Shown: positions 11,296 to 23,781 of the stretch, one piece after another
Layout of the letters: every line of letters begins with the position of its first letter
Numbering within the stretch: position 1 is the stretch's first letter
Assembly: GCA_007258455.2 (NCBI GenBank)
Contig: VDFB02000001.1
Coordinates: forward strand, 12,944,299 to 13,008,298
Direction of reading: 5' to 3'
From: Sequoia sempervirens
Taxonomy: Eukaryota; Streptophyta; Pinopsida; Cupressales; Cupressaceae
Length of the DNA: 64,000 nucleotides
Notes under the pieces: model-generated
What the model was told of the DNA's origin: nothing
Seen by the model: only the letters and a program-made list of their open reading frames with translations
Database searches by the model: none
Translations under genes and position numbers: made by a program

Positions 11296-13966
11296 AAGGG
11301 AGTCACAAGTGAGAATCACCATCATCTCGTTGTTGCATTTTTAAAAAAAATTAGTATGATTCAGATTCAATAGAGCAAGCTTGGAGTGCATTCTAGGTAG
11401 TTTGAGGTGCACATATACTGTCCCATACAAAAGTTCTAACAAGAAATTTTGCTTCTTTAGACAATTCCTAAAGAGTAAGTTGATCCCAAGAGAACATTGA
11501 ACTCCAGTGCTATAAAATATGAAAAAGAACTTTGCAATTTAAGACTATAGTTGGTCCTGCAAACCATTGTAATTTAATACACCCCTTCATATAATTTGGT
11601 GGTTAATGGTTATTACATTGATGTTGGCCTAGACAGACAATGTAATTGAATACATTCATTCATTTTGTTCAGTTGTTGATACCTTAATTTTGGTGAACAA
11701 TTTTATTAAATCCATTCATTCATATCAGTGGGTTTTACAGGTGGATGATAAGAATCCAGGATGGAAATCCATAGGATATACTCCACCTAGTCTTTAGACT
11801 AGCAAGAAGAGCCAAGGCAAGTAGCCATTGGACAATGGAGTGATAGACTTAAGTTTGAACCAGCATTTGGCTTATCAGTGAAAAAGCTGAGATTTAACAG
11901 TGAGTACACAAGTAGATGAAACTAGTAGCAGCAATTTGGGTATAACATGTGATGCAATGGTTAGTGAGATCAAGGTCCGGATATCCATCAATGCTTAATA
12001 AGTTAATTTTATAATGACTCGGTGAAGTGCTATATATATGAATTTGTGCCTAATGTATGACGCCTAATGTGATGATTTGGGAGACATGACCCTTAATACA
12101 AGAGTCTCAACCTTTTCAAATGAGACACATGCTTCTCTAATGAAGTAGCGCATAGAGTAGGAGAGAGGACCCAGTACCTCAACATGTTTCAATAGTTGTG
12201 ATAGTAGTTGTTTATATAATGCCCAATATTTTTTTCAATATTAGACCAATAGTTGTGACTTTAAAGTTGTTAGTGTTGATGATGACTACCCATACTTAAA
12301 CAAAATGTATTCCTTTGATCTAAAAAGCAACCAATCATGTGATTACACATCAATGCTCAATAAAACATGTTGTGAATGCACAAGTATTGGTCTCACTTTT
12401 TTTGGGGGCCTTTTTGGAAACTTTGACAAAAAACATGTTGATGTGGCATCATATTTGATGATGTGGCCCTAAAACCTTAGTTATAAGCAAGGGACTTGCC
12501 AAGTAAGTTGTTGTAAAAAATTGGGAGTGATTTGAAATTTCCACGTAGGATAATTAGAAGCGTGAAGTTAGGGTGCACAACTACCGAGTCCTCTCCCCTA
12601 TTTACAATTTCTCACAACATCGAACACCAAACACTTTGAACCTAAGTGAATTTTGATCTAGGATACATGACATCTACATTTCAAAGATGATAAATATTAA
12701 ACTCAAATTTATATGTGAGTGGTTGGACAGCTTTAAGAAACTCACAAAATTCATACATTTTGAAGTAACTCCAAACTGCTTTCTTAAAATGGTTTAATAT
12801 AAGGTATTCTTATAGAACATGTGTCATAATAAATGAATAATAAAGAAGTATGCATTGTTCATTTTACAAGGTGACATACATATATAATTTAAATTTGATC
12901 ATTGATGTTGTCAAATACATTGTGTTATAATAAATAGGAACTAGGATGAAAAAATATTTCTTGGGTAGACATAACCACTCTAAAACCAAAGGAATTGATA
13001 TCATTACTTCATTACTAATGAAAACTCATCACTAAGATCTAAAACAAAAGAACTAATGCTATGGACTAAAATTTTCTTAGTCTTGACAATGCATCTAACC
13101 TTTAAGTGGGCCACGAGAATAGGTCTCTAGATCAATATCTTATTTGAAAGCTCATAGAGTAGGCCTATTGATTTTCTATGGATATGGTTCCTTAGGATGA
13201 GCCCGAGTATAAATAAGGAGTTGCTCAAGACAATGTTAACTCTAGACAAGATTTTAAATATGGATGTGAAAACACATGTGATATAGGATTTTCAATAATA
13301 CTATAATATGCAATATTATCAAAATAAATGTGAATAATTAATGTACGCTACATAAATGTGACAATTAAATAATCAACATAGTAAATGGAATAACACCTCC
13401 AAAAAGATTAATCAGATTAACACCAAATCATATAAGACAATATTCTCAATATTATCATTTCAATGGTTATCGATACTTATTTTAAAGTCAAGGAAAGGCA
13501 GATATATGGCACTCGAAGGAATGGTTATGGACCTAGGTTATTTCTCAGCACAAACACCCCTGGAGGAACCGGTTCTTGCACAGAACCAACTTGCCTTCAT
13601 GACATAAACCAATTCTTACACAAAACCCGCCTTCACAGCATAAACACAGCCTTGGTCAGGACACTCTTGGGTGTACAATGTACCCTGAGTTGGACAAACG
13701 CTGCATGTGCCCCTTCTCCAAATGTTTAAGTGCCCACCTAGACCCTAACCTTCACTCATTTGTTCCTTTTTAGTTCCTCTTTCCTTTTTTCTCGTCTCTC
13801 CTTGAATGTTCTCCATTCTTACATATCTCACATGAATGATTTATATACCCTTTTAAGGGGTGGTTTCCAAACCATCACACCCTTTCACAAAAGTTGTCTT
13901 TTAATAATTATTTGAATAAATAATTGTTCTTCCTTCTTAAAGAGTGTTTATATATTTATATTATTT
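11296..13966. other. Anonymous intergenic DNA
   Basis: No coding similarity seen. The open frame at 13463-13729 has no recognisable domain and no support as a gene. The stretch just before 13967 joins the 120-bp dispersed repeat also seen at 1281-1402. Confidence 0.4.
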
Positions 13967-14188
13967 ATTAATCTCTCTTTTTTAGACTATAGGAATTAGT
14001 TGGGTATCCGTCCCCCTATAAACTATAGTGCACCTGGTAAACTTTCTTCACGTGACTGGTGATGCTGGCGTGACACACCCTTCAGTACCACAAGGATGGT
14101 GGGAAGAATAGACCTTGTGACCTCTTTCCTACAACAGGATGCTTTCGCCAATTGAGCTAGGCCCACCACCCCAATTAATCTCTCTTTT
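13967..14188 (-). mobile_element. tRNA-related SINE with 15-bp target duplication (copy 1)
   Basis: The SINE body is 13982-14173. Read on the minus strand it begins GGTGGGCCTAGCTCAATTGG, a pol III box A-like start. It ends in an A/T-rich tail next to the left copy of the duplication. The flanking direct repeat 'attaatctctctttt' lies at 13967-13981 and 14174-14188. The copy at 25138-25336 is the same family (shared '...AGTTTACCAGG.GCACT...TTTATAGGGGG' core). The related site at 1281-1402 lacks it, proving insertion. Confidence 0.88.
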
Positions 14189-16680
14189 CACCAAAGGATC
14201 ATAATATCATTTATTTTCCATCTCCCTTTTAATTCTAAAGGGGTATTTCATAGATTTCTCTTCTTTTGGGGAAACAATCACATAATAGAAAGGATGGAAT
14301 TAATTACATAAATAATAAATATTTATTTAATGAACAGCTTAGGATAGAGTAAAATAAGGTGTGATTGCATAGTGTTAGGAAATATGATTGATTCCTATGT
14401 GCTTGTGCATTGACATTGTAATGTCAAGAATGTTTCCAATTAAGCAATGGTAAATTTGGAAGATCTTCGCTGGAATTGAATGACGCTTGAAGATCATTAT
14501 TTTTGAAGCTTGCAAGGTGTAAGGTTCAATAAAAATTCAATATCCTAGGAACCTACATAACGCCATTCACAAGACACCACCAAAAATAATGAGAATTTGT
14601 AGGAAGGCATGAGACCTGCCGAAGTCATGTTTTTATAGTGACTTTCAATCTTTAAAATTCTATGTGTAATATTATGTGATGAATAAAGCAACAGTCATTG
14701 CAGCCCTACATTATATTATGTTGATGTCTAAGAGAAAGATTTGGCATCTAAGTTGCTTTTTTGTATATTGAGGTCAAGGTAAAGGGCTCGATACCCAATG
14801 AGTTAAAAAGCAAAAACATGACTTTGATATAAACAAATCTCGAGGATCAACAATTGCACTTCGATTATCCAATCATTTGTTGCTTGGATTGACACAAAAC
14901 ATCTTCATTTGCAAGTAGTCTGATTCCATGTGTATCTCAATTTTGTTCTTCAATGTAAGGAATATCATTCTAAGCATGTTGCACACCTACATTATTTTTT
15001 GGTTGAAATCAATTCACAAATAAGTGGCCGGAATTATGATAGTCAGGTAAAAATGGTGTGTGTTGTGGAGCAAGGATCAGTTGCAGGAGCCTTCGATGTT
15101 CGCTTAGCATTTGACGAGGAATTTGAAGAATATTCGAGACAACTTGGAGAGGATGAAGTCTTCAGTAATAACTTTTATTATATTAGAAATTACAGTTGAG
15201 TTTTAATAGTTTATAGTGGTAGGTTATTGTTTAATGTTTCAAAATGTCTTATTAGTTCTTGAAGTGATATTTTGTCCCGTAGTCTAAAATTCAAGTTGTA
15301 TAGTGTCTATTTTCACAAGTCACTAAAAATTGTGTTACAAAAATTATGTGTATCAAAATTTAAAGTGTCAAAATAATAAAAATTTCCTCAATTGTAATTG
15401 GATACACTATCGCTTGTATGTGATGTCCATCTTGTGGGGGGCCATTATAAAATTGAGCCTTAAATTAAAATTTTATAAGTAGCAAGCTCATTGGAGGACA
15501 GAGGCACGGGAGGTTGGAGGTCAATTAGCGACCTCTCATCATTCACCAACGATGGGGCTGCATAGAGCTATGGTGGCATTCTTTTTGGTATGCTTTTTGT
15601 TGTGTGTAGTGTGGTGTGTACATGTTTACAGTGTTCTTGTTGCTTTTTGTGGTGGATGTTGGAAGAGAAATTGTATAGGATGGTAGATAACTGCAGAGAT
15701 CCTCTAATTGTGATGAGACTGCCATACTTTGTTGGAAGATGATCGGTCAATGAATATGTTCATTGGAAATAGTGGTCATGTACACCAACATCTAGACAAC
15801 AATATCCAAATAGTAGTATGCAGCATGATATGATTCGCTTTTCAGTGTTCCTGGTTATGTGAATAAATGGAATTTCACATTATGGGGGGAAAATAATAAC
15901 TAATGTTACATTCCCATTATGTGCCAAAACAACTAAAGTCAAGGGCAACTTCTAGTGGCAGTGGTGATTGTCTATGTTGTTCAAGATTGAGTGGTTGTGA
16001 TCGATAATAGTGACTACAGTTAAGAACACTGTGTTCTTATGGAATGTAGTGTGAAAAATTCTCCAGTGTGAGTTTTTCATATTTATGATATGTATGTTGA
16101 TTCATATATATTTCCCTGATGTACAAGCATAGTGGTGAACAAAAGCACCAAAGTAAGTCATTTCATGGATCTTGAAAGGCTTTGTCGGAGGATCTAGAAA
16201 ACCACATGAGGTGGACAGTTGATGGGTTGTTGCCACATCAAGGTTTGTGGTAAGTTTGTTTAAAATCATGGAAGGAGAGAGCCTTTCTTTTGGATCAAGA
16301 ACTTGAGTCACATAGTTGGACATGCCACAGGGGTAAGCATATTGTAGAGGAGTAATTATGATGTGTAAATTGCATTAGTGTGAGGATTTAAATGAGTTGT
16401 TATAAACAACTCATATAATAGAATTACCATATAGCTAGCATAACAATATGATTAATGTATTGTTATTATAATAGGCTTGGAGGATATTTCGGTCGAGCTA
16501 ATATCCTAGAATATAGGAGACATCCTCCTATATATATGTAATATGTATTCAATGGAAATTAAGGAAGCACGTATTATTTTGTATTTTATTATTGTAGATT
16601 ATATTTTCCTGTGCTCATATTTTCTAATAGTAAGGTCATATTTTAGGTGTCTATAGACATATTCCCAAACCCGTAGATTT
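14189..16680. other. Anonymous intergenic DNA
   Basis: Continues the 120-bp dispersed repeat to about 14285, then anonymous sequence. An 89-codon open stretch at 14930-15199 has no ATG near its start and no recognisable motif, so I do not call it a gene. Confidence 0.35.
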
Positions 16681-16685
16681 GTTAT

Positions 16686-17774
16686 TGTAGACATGCAAAA
16701 TTGACATAATGAATCTAATGTTTGTCATTTAATTAAATAAATCAAATTTATTTAATTAAATCTCTAATGTTTTTCTATTAGTTAAATAAATCATTTTATT
16801 TAATTAATCCTAATGTCCTCTTTTGATAAAATAAATCACTATATTTGATTAAATCATATTTCATCTTCTTTAAATTAAATAAACTAAACTTTATTTAATT
16901 TAATCTAACATCATCACCCCTCTTTAATTAAATAAATCAAAATCCTTTATTTAATTAAATCTAAATCATATTCTTCTCAACTTTTACTTAAATCAACCCA
17001 AAAATCTAAATCAAATGGTCACATCAACTAATCCCTCATTAAATTAATCAAATCCTGATTAATTCAATCCTAATCACCTAAATCCTCTAGATATTGCCAC
17101 TTGTACATGAAAATACATTTAATTAATTTATTAAATCTCTATTTCCTCTCAGCATGGCATCTTTAGGGGAATATTCCTCTAAGTTTGAAAATCCTTCCAA
17201 GTGGATTTGTCCTTCCAAAAAAACAATCATTCCCTCTTACATGTCCTTGTGCATTGAGCCAAGTGGCATTTAATTCATTATTTTCTCCTCCAACAAGTCA
17301 TTTCACAAATTTGAAATTCCACCTAATAACATTTATCATGCACAATGACCAAAATTTGCACAACCTTCATCCTCTCACATCTTGACAAGTGGCATCTTGC
17401 CATTGGATTATCTTTTATCCCACATTCATCCTATTCTTCAACTCTCCATCATTCTTTCTTATAAATAGAGGCCTCCTCTATTTTATTACTCCTCCACAAT
17501 CTCAGTCATTTGAATCCACATCCATCATCCAGGAGCTTATCAAGGATTGGGAAAGGGCTTCTTTCCACATCAAAAAAGCACCAATCCACTATGGGATAGA
17601 GTTTGATTCTTGCTTTCTTATGCTTTCACTTAATATATATTGATATCTTACTTCTTTGTTTGCATAGGTAGCATGATCCAATATTTTATAGGGATGCTTG
17701 AGTTTTCTTATTTTAAATTGACTAACAATTTTAATGGTTGTTTCTTTTAGTATTTACAAATTTTAGCATCCACA
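16686..17774 (+). repeat. 5' LTR of the gag-only element
   Basis: Begins TGTAGACATGCAAAATTGAC and ends ATTTTAGCATCCACA. It has several 'ttaattaaataaatc' blocks in its first 250 bases and a TATA-like 'tataaatagagg' at 17460-17471, a possible promoter. It matches 36444-37534 almost throughout and 7284-8467 more distantly. Confidence 0.88.
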
Positions 17775-17777
17775 AAA

Positions 17778-17793
17778 TGGCACTAGAAGGAGA
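17778..17793 (+). other. Primer binding site-like sequence
   Basis: TGGCACTAGAAGGAGA starts three bases after the LTR. TGG at this spacing is standard for LTR element primer sites; which tRNA it matches I cannot say. Confidence 0.55.
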
Positions 17794-18479
17794 GCCCATT
17801 AGGGTGATAGAGAAAAGTTTTCATGATTTTATTGTTAAAGTTTTCCTACCATTGGAAATTATATCATTGTGATCTTATTTCTATGATGTTTAGTAATCTT
17901 AGTAATATGTCATTTATGATTTCTCATTCATTTATTTGAATATGGGAACAAATTGAGATAATCATTACTTGTCCTCAACTAATCAATATATATGTGGCAT
18001 CTTGCTATGTTGCGCTATTGATGTTTTCCTATACATATCCTGCATATCAATAAGTTATCTTGCTTATCTGGTTTCATTTTGACATTGATAAATGTTGTTG
18101 TCCATTGTCTTTGTTATTGATATAAATCTAATATAAGAAAACATTGTGGATTCCATAATTTGATTGAAATTGTTTTGGTAAAAGTGTATCAATGCATTGA
18201 AATCTGATCATTCAAGCTTCTGAATTTAACACATCTTTAGACAAGTGCATTTAGCACACTTTTACTATGATGCTTTTGAATTTTTTTTACATATTTGGAA
18301 TAGGGCATATTTTATTTTTTATTGTCTAGCTTTAGATTGATATGCAAGCCACCGACAATAGCCTAATCCAAACACAAAACCACACCCTCATTCTTTCCAA
18401 TCTCTGTCACTGCAATAATCTGTTATTTACCTGTGTATCTGGGTTTCATGCCTTGTCTACGCTTCTACTAGAGTGCATC
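17794..18479. other. Leader DNA of the gag-only element
   Basis: About 0.7 kb of AT-rich sequence between the PBS and the captured gene fragment. No coding potential seen. Confidence 0.4.
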
Positions 18480-18754
18480 ACTTCATATCATTGTGCCTCC
18501 TTGTCACTTGCATCAACTAGTAGACTAAATCCCTCCAAAGTTGAATGAATATTTCCCATAGGTGTTTCTTCAATTGATAAAGCCCCTGAGGAAAGATTCT
18601 TAGGAACATTTTCAAGGCCTTTTCTGCTTTTGCTTCCCAGTCTTGTATGATTAACATCGGCTCTTGTGGTTTCCCAACAGAAGGATATTCAAATGTTCCT
18701 TCATTTAATTTTGCAACTCTAACTTCATGAGAAGATGTCTCTGACACAAATGTT
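18480..18754 (-). pseudogene. GYF-domain-protein-like fragment, downstream part
   Basis: Minus-strand frame with HEVRVAKLNEGTFEYPSVG, QEPMLIIQDWEAKAEKALK and, after a frameshift near 18590, EETPMGNIHSTLEGFSLLVD. It is the continuation of the fragment at 26668-27286. Removing the gypsy element and one copy of its 5-bp duplication (TCAAC) joins ...EEVFSLHDSRV directly to ETFVSETSSHEVRV in frame. That is direct evidence that both halves were one sequence before the gypsy inserted. The function of the intact parent protein is discussed under the upstream part. Confidence 0.6.
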
Positions 18755-19381
18755 TCAACTGATCTATTTAGGATGTAGGACGATTGCTTACAGAATGCTT
18801 AACGTAAATGACAACTAAATACAATGCTTCAATGAACAATTTGAACATCATTAAAATGCTTAATGAACTTTAGCATGATAAAATGATAACCATGATGATG
18901 AATTGAAAGAAAAAGAGAAAAAGAAAGAAGAGATCAAACGCAATTGATAACAGAGTTCGTCCAAATGGACTACGTCTTCGGGTCCCTCTCCAACGGAGGA
19001 CCGATTTGATTATGCTCCAAAAAATTAGTTACAATTTCTTCAAGAATATCTCCCTTAAGCACAGCAGCATGACATTCTTCCGGTGTGCAAAAATTTCTTC
19101 AGAATCTCCTAAGCATTCTCTCGTTCTCACTACTTGGACTTGAGAAATCAAACCTATACCCCTCCTTTTATACATAAGATAAGCCTAATGGGGCTAAAAA
19201 CCTCCATAATTACAAAAAAACAACATATAGCCCCCTTGACAATTTGTATAGTGATTAATTTGTCCTTTAATCCCCTTTTGTTTTGGTGGTTAGGGTGAAT
19301 TTTGGTCATATAGGCCCATTTAGTTAGGCTCGGCCAACAAAACTTTAACAAAAGCAAATAGACCCCTCACATATTTCAAGA

Positions 19382-19454
19382 GGCGTCGATGGTCTAACGG
19401 TGTAAGAAAATTTTGTCATCTGCATGGTTAGGGGTTCAAACCCCGCTGGCCACC
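19382..19454 (+). repeat. tRNA-like segment 1 in the gypsy LTR
   Basis: Contains a box A-like ATGGTCTAACGGT and a box B-like GGGGTTCAAACCCCG about 42 bases apart, followed by GCTGGCCACC. Stems do not fully pair, so it is not a functional tRNA gene; it looks tRNA-derived. The matching segment in the other LTR is 25811-25884. Confidence 0.55.
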
Positions 19455-19512
19455 TTTTAACCCAAACCTCCAACATTTCAAACAACAAAACAAATCTCCT
19501 ATTATTATATGT

Positions 19513-19588
19513 TGAGCGTGTAGTGGTCGGTGCAATGGTGAAGAGTTCGGTTGTTTGTGAGTAGATCACAGGTTCGAACCCAGCCAAA
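19513..19588 (+). repeat. tRNA-like segment 2 in the gypsy LTR
   Basis: Contains TAGTGGTCGGTGCAATGG (box A-like) and AGGTTCGAACCCAGCC (box B-like). The matching segment in the other LTR is 25951-26020. It lies about 60 bases downstream of segment 1, on the same strand. Confidence 0.55.
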
Positions 19589-20228
19589 ATTTTACCAAAT
19601 GAACTAACTGATGTGCTAAAAGATTGAAGGTGTGCACCGACAGGGCACCACGTGGAACCTCCTAATTGGGCCATGTGGCATCCTCTGATTTGCTAACTAT
19701 GCTGACTCAGATACCATTGTGTCGCTAATTGGAGTACGAATGACACGAAGGATGCCACGTCACCTGTATGGATGGACACGTGTTAGCATACTATTGGTCT
19801 GTATAGATGACTCGATTGCCACATGTCATGTTGCAACTGGTCCATGTCAGATTCTGTATAGTACAGACTGACACATCAGCATGTTGATGTTACCAGCCAT
19901 ACCACCAAGTCAACTAAACTTTGACTGCCAATATCTCGAGCATACGATGTCGGATTTTGATAAAAAAACGTTGTCAGAATCATCTCGACGAGCCCTTCAA
20001 TTTGACATTGCTTCCATTGATTTCTGAGATGATCATTTTTTTCACCTTCTGGACTACCCCTAATGGCAGTTTGACCCAAAGTTTGACTAGTCACAACTTG
20101 AGCAAACAAACTCCTTTTCATTCTATTCAAGTTGCGTTGGAATCAGGATGTCAAGCTCTTTTTGATGGTGTTGAATTCTAGAGCATTGGAGACACTTCAA
20201 ATTTCATTGAAAAATGTCCCCTAGATCA

Positions 20229-20269
20229 GGCCTTCCCATTGGAGAGCTTTTGGACCTCTAAAAGCTTGA
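20229..20269. other. Short untranslated 3' end of the gypsy internal region
   Basis: Lies between the stop of the pol tail and the 3' LTR. The minus-strand GGGAAGGCC next to the LTR is a weak candidate polypurine tract. Confidence 0.4.
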
Positions 20270-21463
20270 TTACTCAGAAAGTAAGTGAGGGTAAAGTTCC
20301 CTCACTTTATCAATCTCCATCCATATTTCCTTGCTTGGATGCATCCCCTTTAGTCCCACTCTGAAGTACTCAACTGCTTCTCTTCGTGAAGTCCTTAGAT
20401 TTATGTCGAGAATGACATCTTCTAGCAACTCTGACATGTACTCTAGTGAAAGGTCATCAACTGATGGAACCTGAATGTCTGTGACTTCATCTAGTATCAT
20501 TGGAGGCTCAGATAGTTTCAAATTCTCAACATTGGCAACCGAGTAAATATGCATATATGGAGGAAGATTGAGGCGGAAGGCATTAGTACCAATATTTTCA
20601 AGGATCTCAAAAGGACCATACCTGATTGGCTTAAGCTTTCTACCTTCACCTTGCATCCTTTCCTTGTTGATGTGTAACCAAACTCGATCTCCAACCTAAA
20701 AATCATGATCAGTGCGATGCTTATCATGGCGAGCCTTCTATTTTTCTTGGCTTTGTTCCAATTGTGCTTCCACTGCCTAATGAATTGCTTGGACTTTCTG
20801 GATGAACTTCAAAGCCTTCTCTGCATCATGGCGTCCATCTTCAACATCATCTTTTCCAAAATAACAATCCATCGGTGTCTTGGGCACATAACCAAAACAT
20901 GTCTCAAAAGGAGACCTCTTAGTAGAAGAGTGTGTTGCATGGTTGTAGGCATGCTGCACATAATAAAGACTCTCATCCCACAACTTAGGATGCTTGTTGT
21001 AGTAACCTCTGAGTAGATGCACAACTATCATGTTTACAACCTCTGTCTGCTCGTCGATCTGCGGATGGAAGGATGTACTCTTCTTCAGTCTGGTGTCCAT
21101 GAGTCCCCAAAAAGTTGACCAAAATTCCCCCAAGAATTGAGAATCTTGATCTGATACAATAGAAGTAGGTAACCCAAAATGAACCCATACAAATTGAAAG
21201 TACATTTGAGCTGTCAGTTCAGTAGTGACTTGTTTCTTACAAGGCATCAAAATACACATTTTGCTTAACCGATCAACTACTACATACAAATAATCATGTC
21301 CCTTCCTAGACATAGGTAATCCCCCAACAAAATCCATTGACACACTTTCCCATGGATGAGAAGGTACAGGTAGAGGTGTGTATAACCCCAACTTCCTGTT
21401 ACTAGGCTTACTAGTTGCACACATAACACAACCTCTAATATACTTAGTTACAGTTTCTTGCAT
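20270..21463 (-). pseudogene. Gypsy integrase with degenerate chromodomain-like tail
   Basis: The minus-strand frame from 21463 shows the end of the zinc-binding part (VMCATSKPSNRK) and the integrase core: MDFVGGLP (Asp), VSDQDSQFLGEFW (Asp) and DEQTEVVN (Glu; usually DGQTE). After an in-frame stop (about 20697-20699, Q-rich region) it resumes at 20656 with KLKPIRYGPFEILENIG, the usual integrase C-terminal motif. It ends RREAVEYFRVGLKGMHPSKEIWME, which resembles the chromodomain pattern EYLVKWKGxPxxxATWE with several aromatic or charged positions changed. Chromoviruses use this domain to target heterochromatin. Inactive copy. Confidence 0.88.
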
Positions 21464-21894
21464 ATGAGGCCAATAACAATATTTCTGCAGCTAAGTCAAT
21501 GTTTTGCTTACCCCAAAGTGTCCTACAATCAATGAGGTATGTGCTTCTCTAATAACCTATGCTTGTTCATCCCTTGGAAAACATAACTTTCCAAGTGATA
21601 TAACAGTTTATCCTGCGCATAATAATCTTTCTCTTCTACATGTTTTCCTTTCATTAAAGCTACATAGATATCCTTAAATTTCTCATCATTAGCATATTGT
21701 TCCTAAAAAATTTCATGAACCATAGAACTATTCTGAAGGATTATCAAAGCATTCGTCACAGGAGGCCTAGTGAGCATGTCTGCTACTTTATTATGGGTAC
21801 CTTTCTTATACTTAATAACCAAATGAAACTATTGCAAAAAACCTATCCATCGAAAGTGCCTACTTTGTTGCAGTTTAGATTGTGAGTGCAAATA
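21464..21894 (-). pseudogene. Gypsy pol linker, RNase H end to integrase start (frameshifted)
   Basis: Decayed coding sequence between RNase H and the integrase core. The frame changes here, and it should contain the HHCC zinc-binding part of integrase, which I can only partly read. Confidence 0.6.
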
Positions 21895-23781
21895 CTAAAG
21901 TGGATGGTGATCAGTGTGGATTACAGTTTCTTTCCTCATTATGTAATGTTTCCATTTCTTAACACTTTGAACTAAAGCATAAAGTTCTTTATCATAAGTG
22001 GGATAGTTACTTACTGCTCCTAAAAAAGTTTCAAAGTGGTGGCAAACCGGTTTACCTCCTTGCATGAGTACTGCTCCCATGGAAAATCCACTTGCATCTA
22101 TCTTGGTCTCAAATGGTTGATGTAGATCTGGTAAACCCAGAACTGGTGTGGTGCTCAACTTCCCCTTCAAAGTGTCGAAAGCCTTCTACTATGGACCTCC
22201 CCACTAAAAATTTTCTCTTGTACTGGTTAACGCGTGCAATGGTGATGCTATATAAGAGAAATTTGCAATGAACTTTCTCTAGTACTGAACTGCACCTAGG
22301 AAACTTTTGACTTTTGTGACTGTACTTGGCTTAGGCCAGTTTACAATAGCTTCAACCTTTGCAGGGTCTACTTTCAATTGACCATCCCCTATGACATAGC
22401 CTAAGTACACTAAGGATGTCTTAGAAAATTCACATTTAGACATCTTTACATAGAGTTTTTCTTTTCTCAATACATCAAAGACTTTCTTTACATGACTTAC
22501 ATGATCTTCCCAAGTTTGATTGAATACAAGGATATCATCTAGATAGACTATGACAAAATCATCAATAAAAGGATGAAAGACATCATTCATGACTCTCATA
22601 AAGGTAGTTGGTGCATTACAAAGCCCAAAAGGCATAACCAACCACTCGAACAATCCCTGTTTTGTCTTAAATGCAGTCTTCCAAATATCATCTTCTGTAA
22701 TTCTTATCTGATGATAACCACTTCTCAAATCTGACTTAGTGAAATAAACTGCATGTTTTAACTGACCAAGTAAATCATCAATTCTGGGAAGAGGATACTT
22801 GTTCTTTACTGTTATCTTGTTCAAGGCGCAGTAGTCAATGCACATTCTCCAAGTTCCATCTTTCTTTGGAACCAACACGATGGGAGAACCACAAGGAGAT
22901 GTACTAGGACGGATAACTCCTTTTTCCACCAACTCATGAATTTGCTTTTTAATTTCCTCATTCTGCATAATAGATAAATATTACATGTCAATATTAGGAA
23001 GTGGCACATCCTGTTGTAACTGAATTTCATGTTGTATCTCTCTCTTGGGTGGTAACCCCTTCAGTTCCTAAAACAAGTCGTTGTAAGCAGAATTAATTTT
23101 GACCATTTCAGTTTTATGTTTTGGATCACACCCCTTGAATGCCTCAGATTTATCATCCTCTTTGGATTTCACAAGCATTAATACAAAGTTCTTACTTGAG
23201 TTGACCAACCTTTTCATTTCACCAGTATTAACTAGTGTAAGATTAGTCTTAACCTTATGTACTCGTACAATGTATTCTACCCCATCTTTAAAGAGATGAT
23301 ACTTATTCTCCCCCCTATAAAAGATTTCTTTCCTATCATAAAGATCAGGACTTCCCAACAAAAGCCCACAAATATCCAAAGGAACTACATCTACTTCTAC
23401 CTCATCAACAAAGCTTGCAGTGATAGCAAATCTCAATTTACATTGTTTAGTTACATGCAACTGAGCATCATTGCAAACACATCCAAGTGGATATGGCTTT
23501 GGATGAGGTGTTGTAGCCAAATTTAATTTCTTTACCACTTCCTCAAATATTAAGTTGACTTGAGAACCCGTATCAAACAATGTATCAACCTTAGTGTGTT
23601 TTGTTACAACACGAATGTGAAACAATTCATTTCTTTTGTTTATCAACCTTAGGAGAAGATTATTTACTTGTACTTGCACTGGCATTAGAAAAACTTGCAT
23701 CAAAAGAGAGAGATATACCTTTCCCTTTACCTTGGATTCCAGTAGGAACAATCTTTGTCTCATCTCCTGAGTCAGATCCAA
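21895..23781 (-). pseudogene. Gypsy protease, reverse transcriptase and RNase H
   Basis: One minus-strand frame runs from 23781 to 21895 with a few stops. The aspartic protease site is VDTLFDTGSQVNLIF. RT has the [41 protein letters not shown] and catalytic VYLDDILVF blocks. RNase H begins KIDASGFSMGAVLMQ and includes DKELYALV and IHTDHHPL. Together these copy element RNA into DNA. Integrase follows after a frameshift between about 21890 and 21470. Stops near 23066 and elsewhere make it non-functional, but catalytic residues (DTG, YLDD, RNase H Asp) are readable. Confidence 0.93.

Larger units (their letters stand above)
18760..20228 (-). repeat. 3' LTR of the gypsy element
   Basis: 1469 bp, aligned along its length with 24976-26662 apart from the SINE. 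Plus-strand start TGATCTATTTAGG, end CCTAGATCA. It contains two tRNA-like segments on the plus strand, antisense to the element (19382-19454 and 19513-19588), and several copies of CACGTG-type or near-palindromic words around 19650-19800. Confidence 0.9.

Noticed and set aside
13463..13729. 88-codon protein gene
   Set aside because: No motif or similarity recognised; the stretch overlaps repeat-rich DNA.
14930..15199. 89-codon protein gene
   Set aside because: The open stretch begins with GTG, has no ATG for about 40 codons, no recognisable motif and no neighbours supporting it.
19382..19588. Genuine tRNA genes
   Set aside because: Box A and B are recognisable, but acceptor and T stems do not pair fully and the copies in the other LTR have drifted further.
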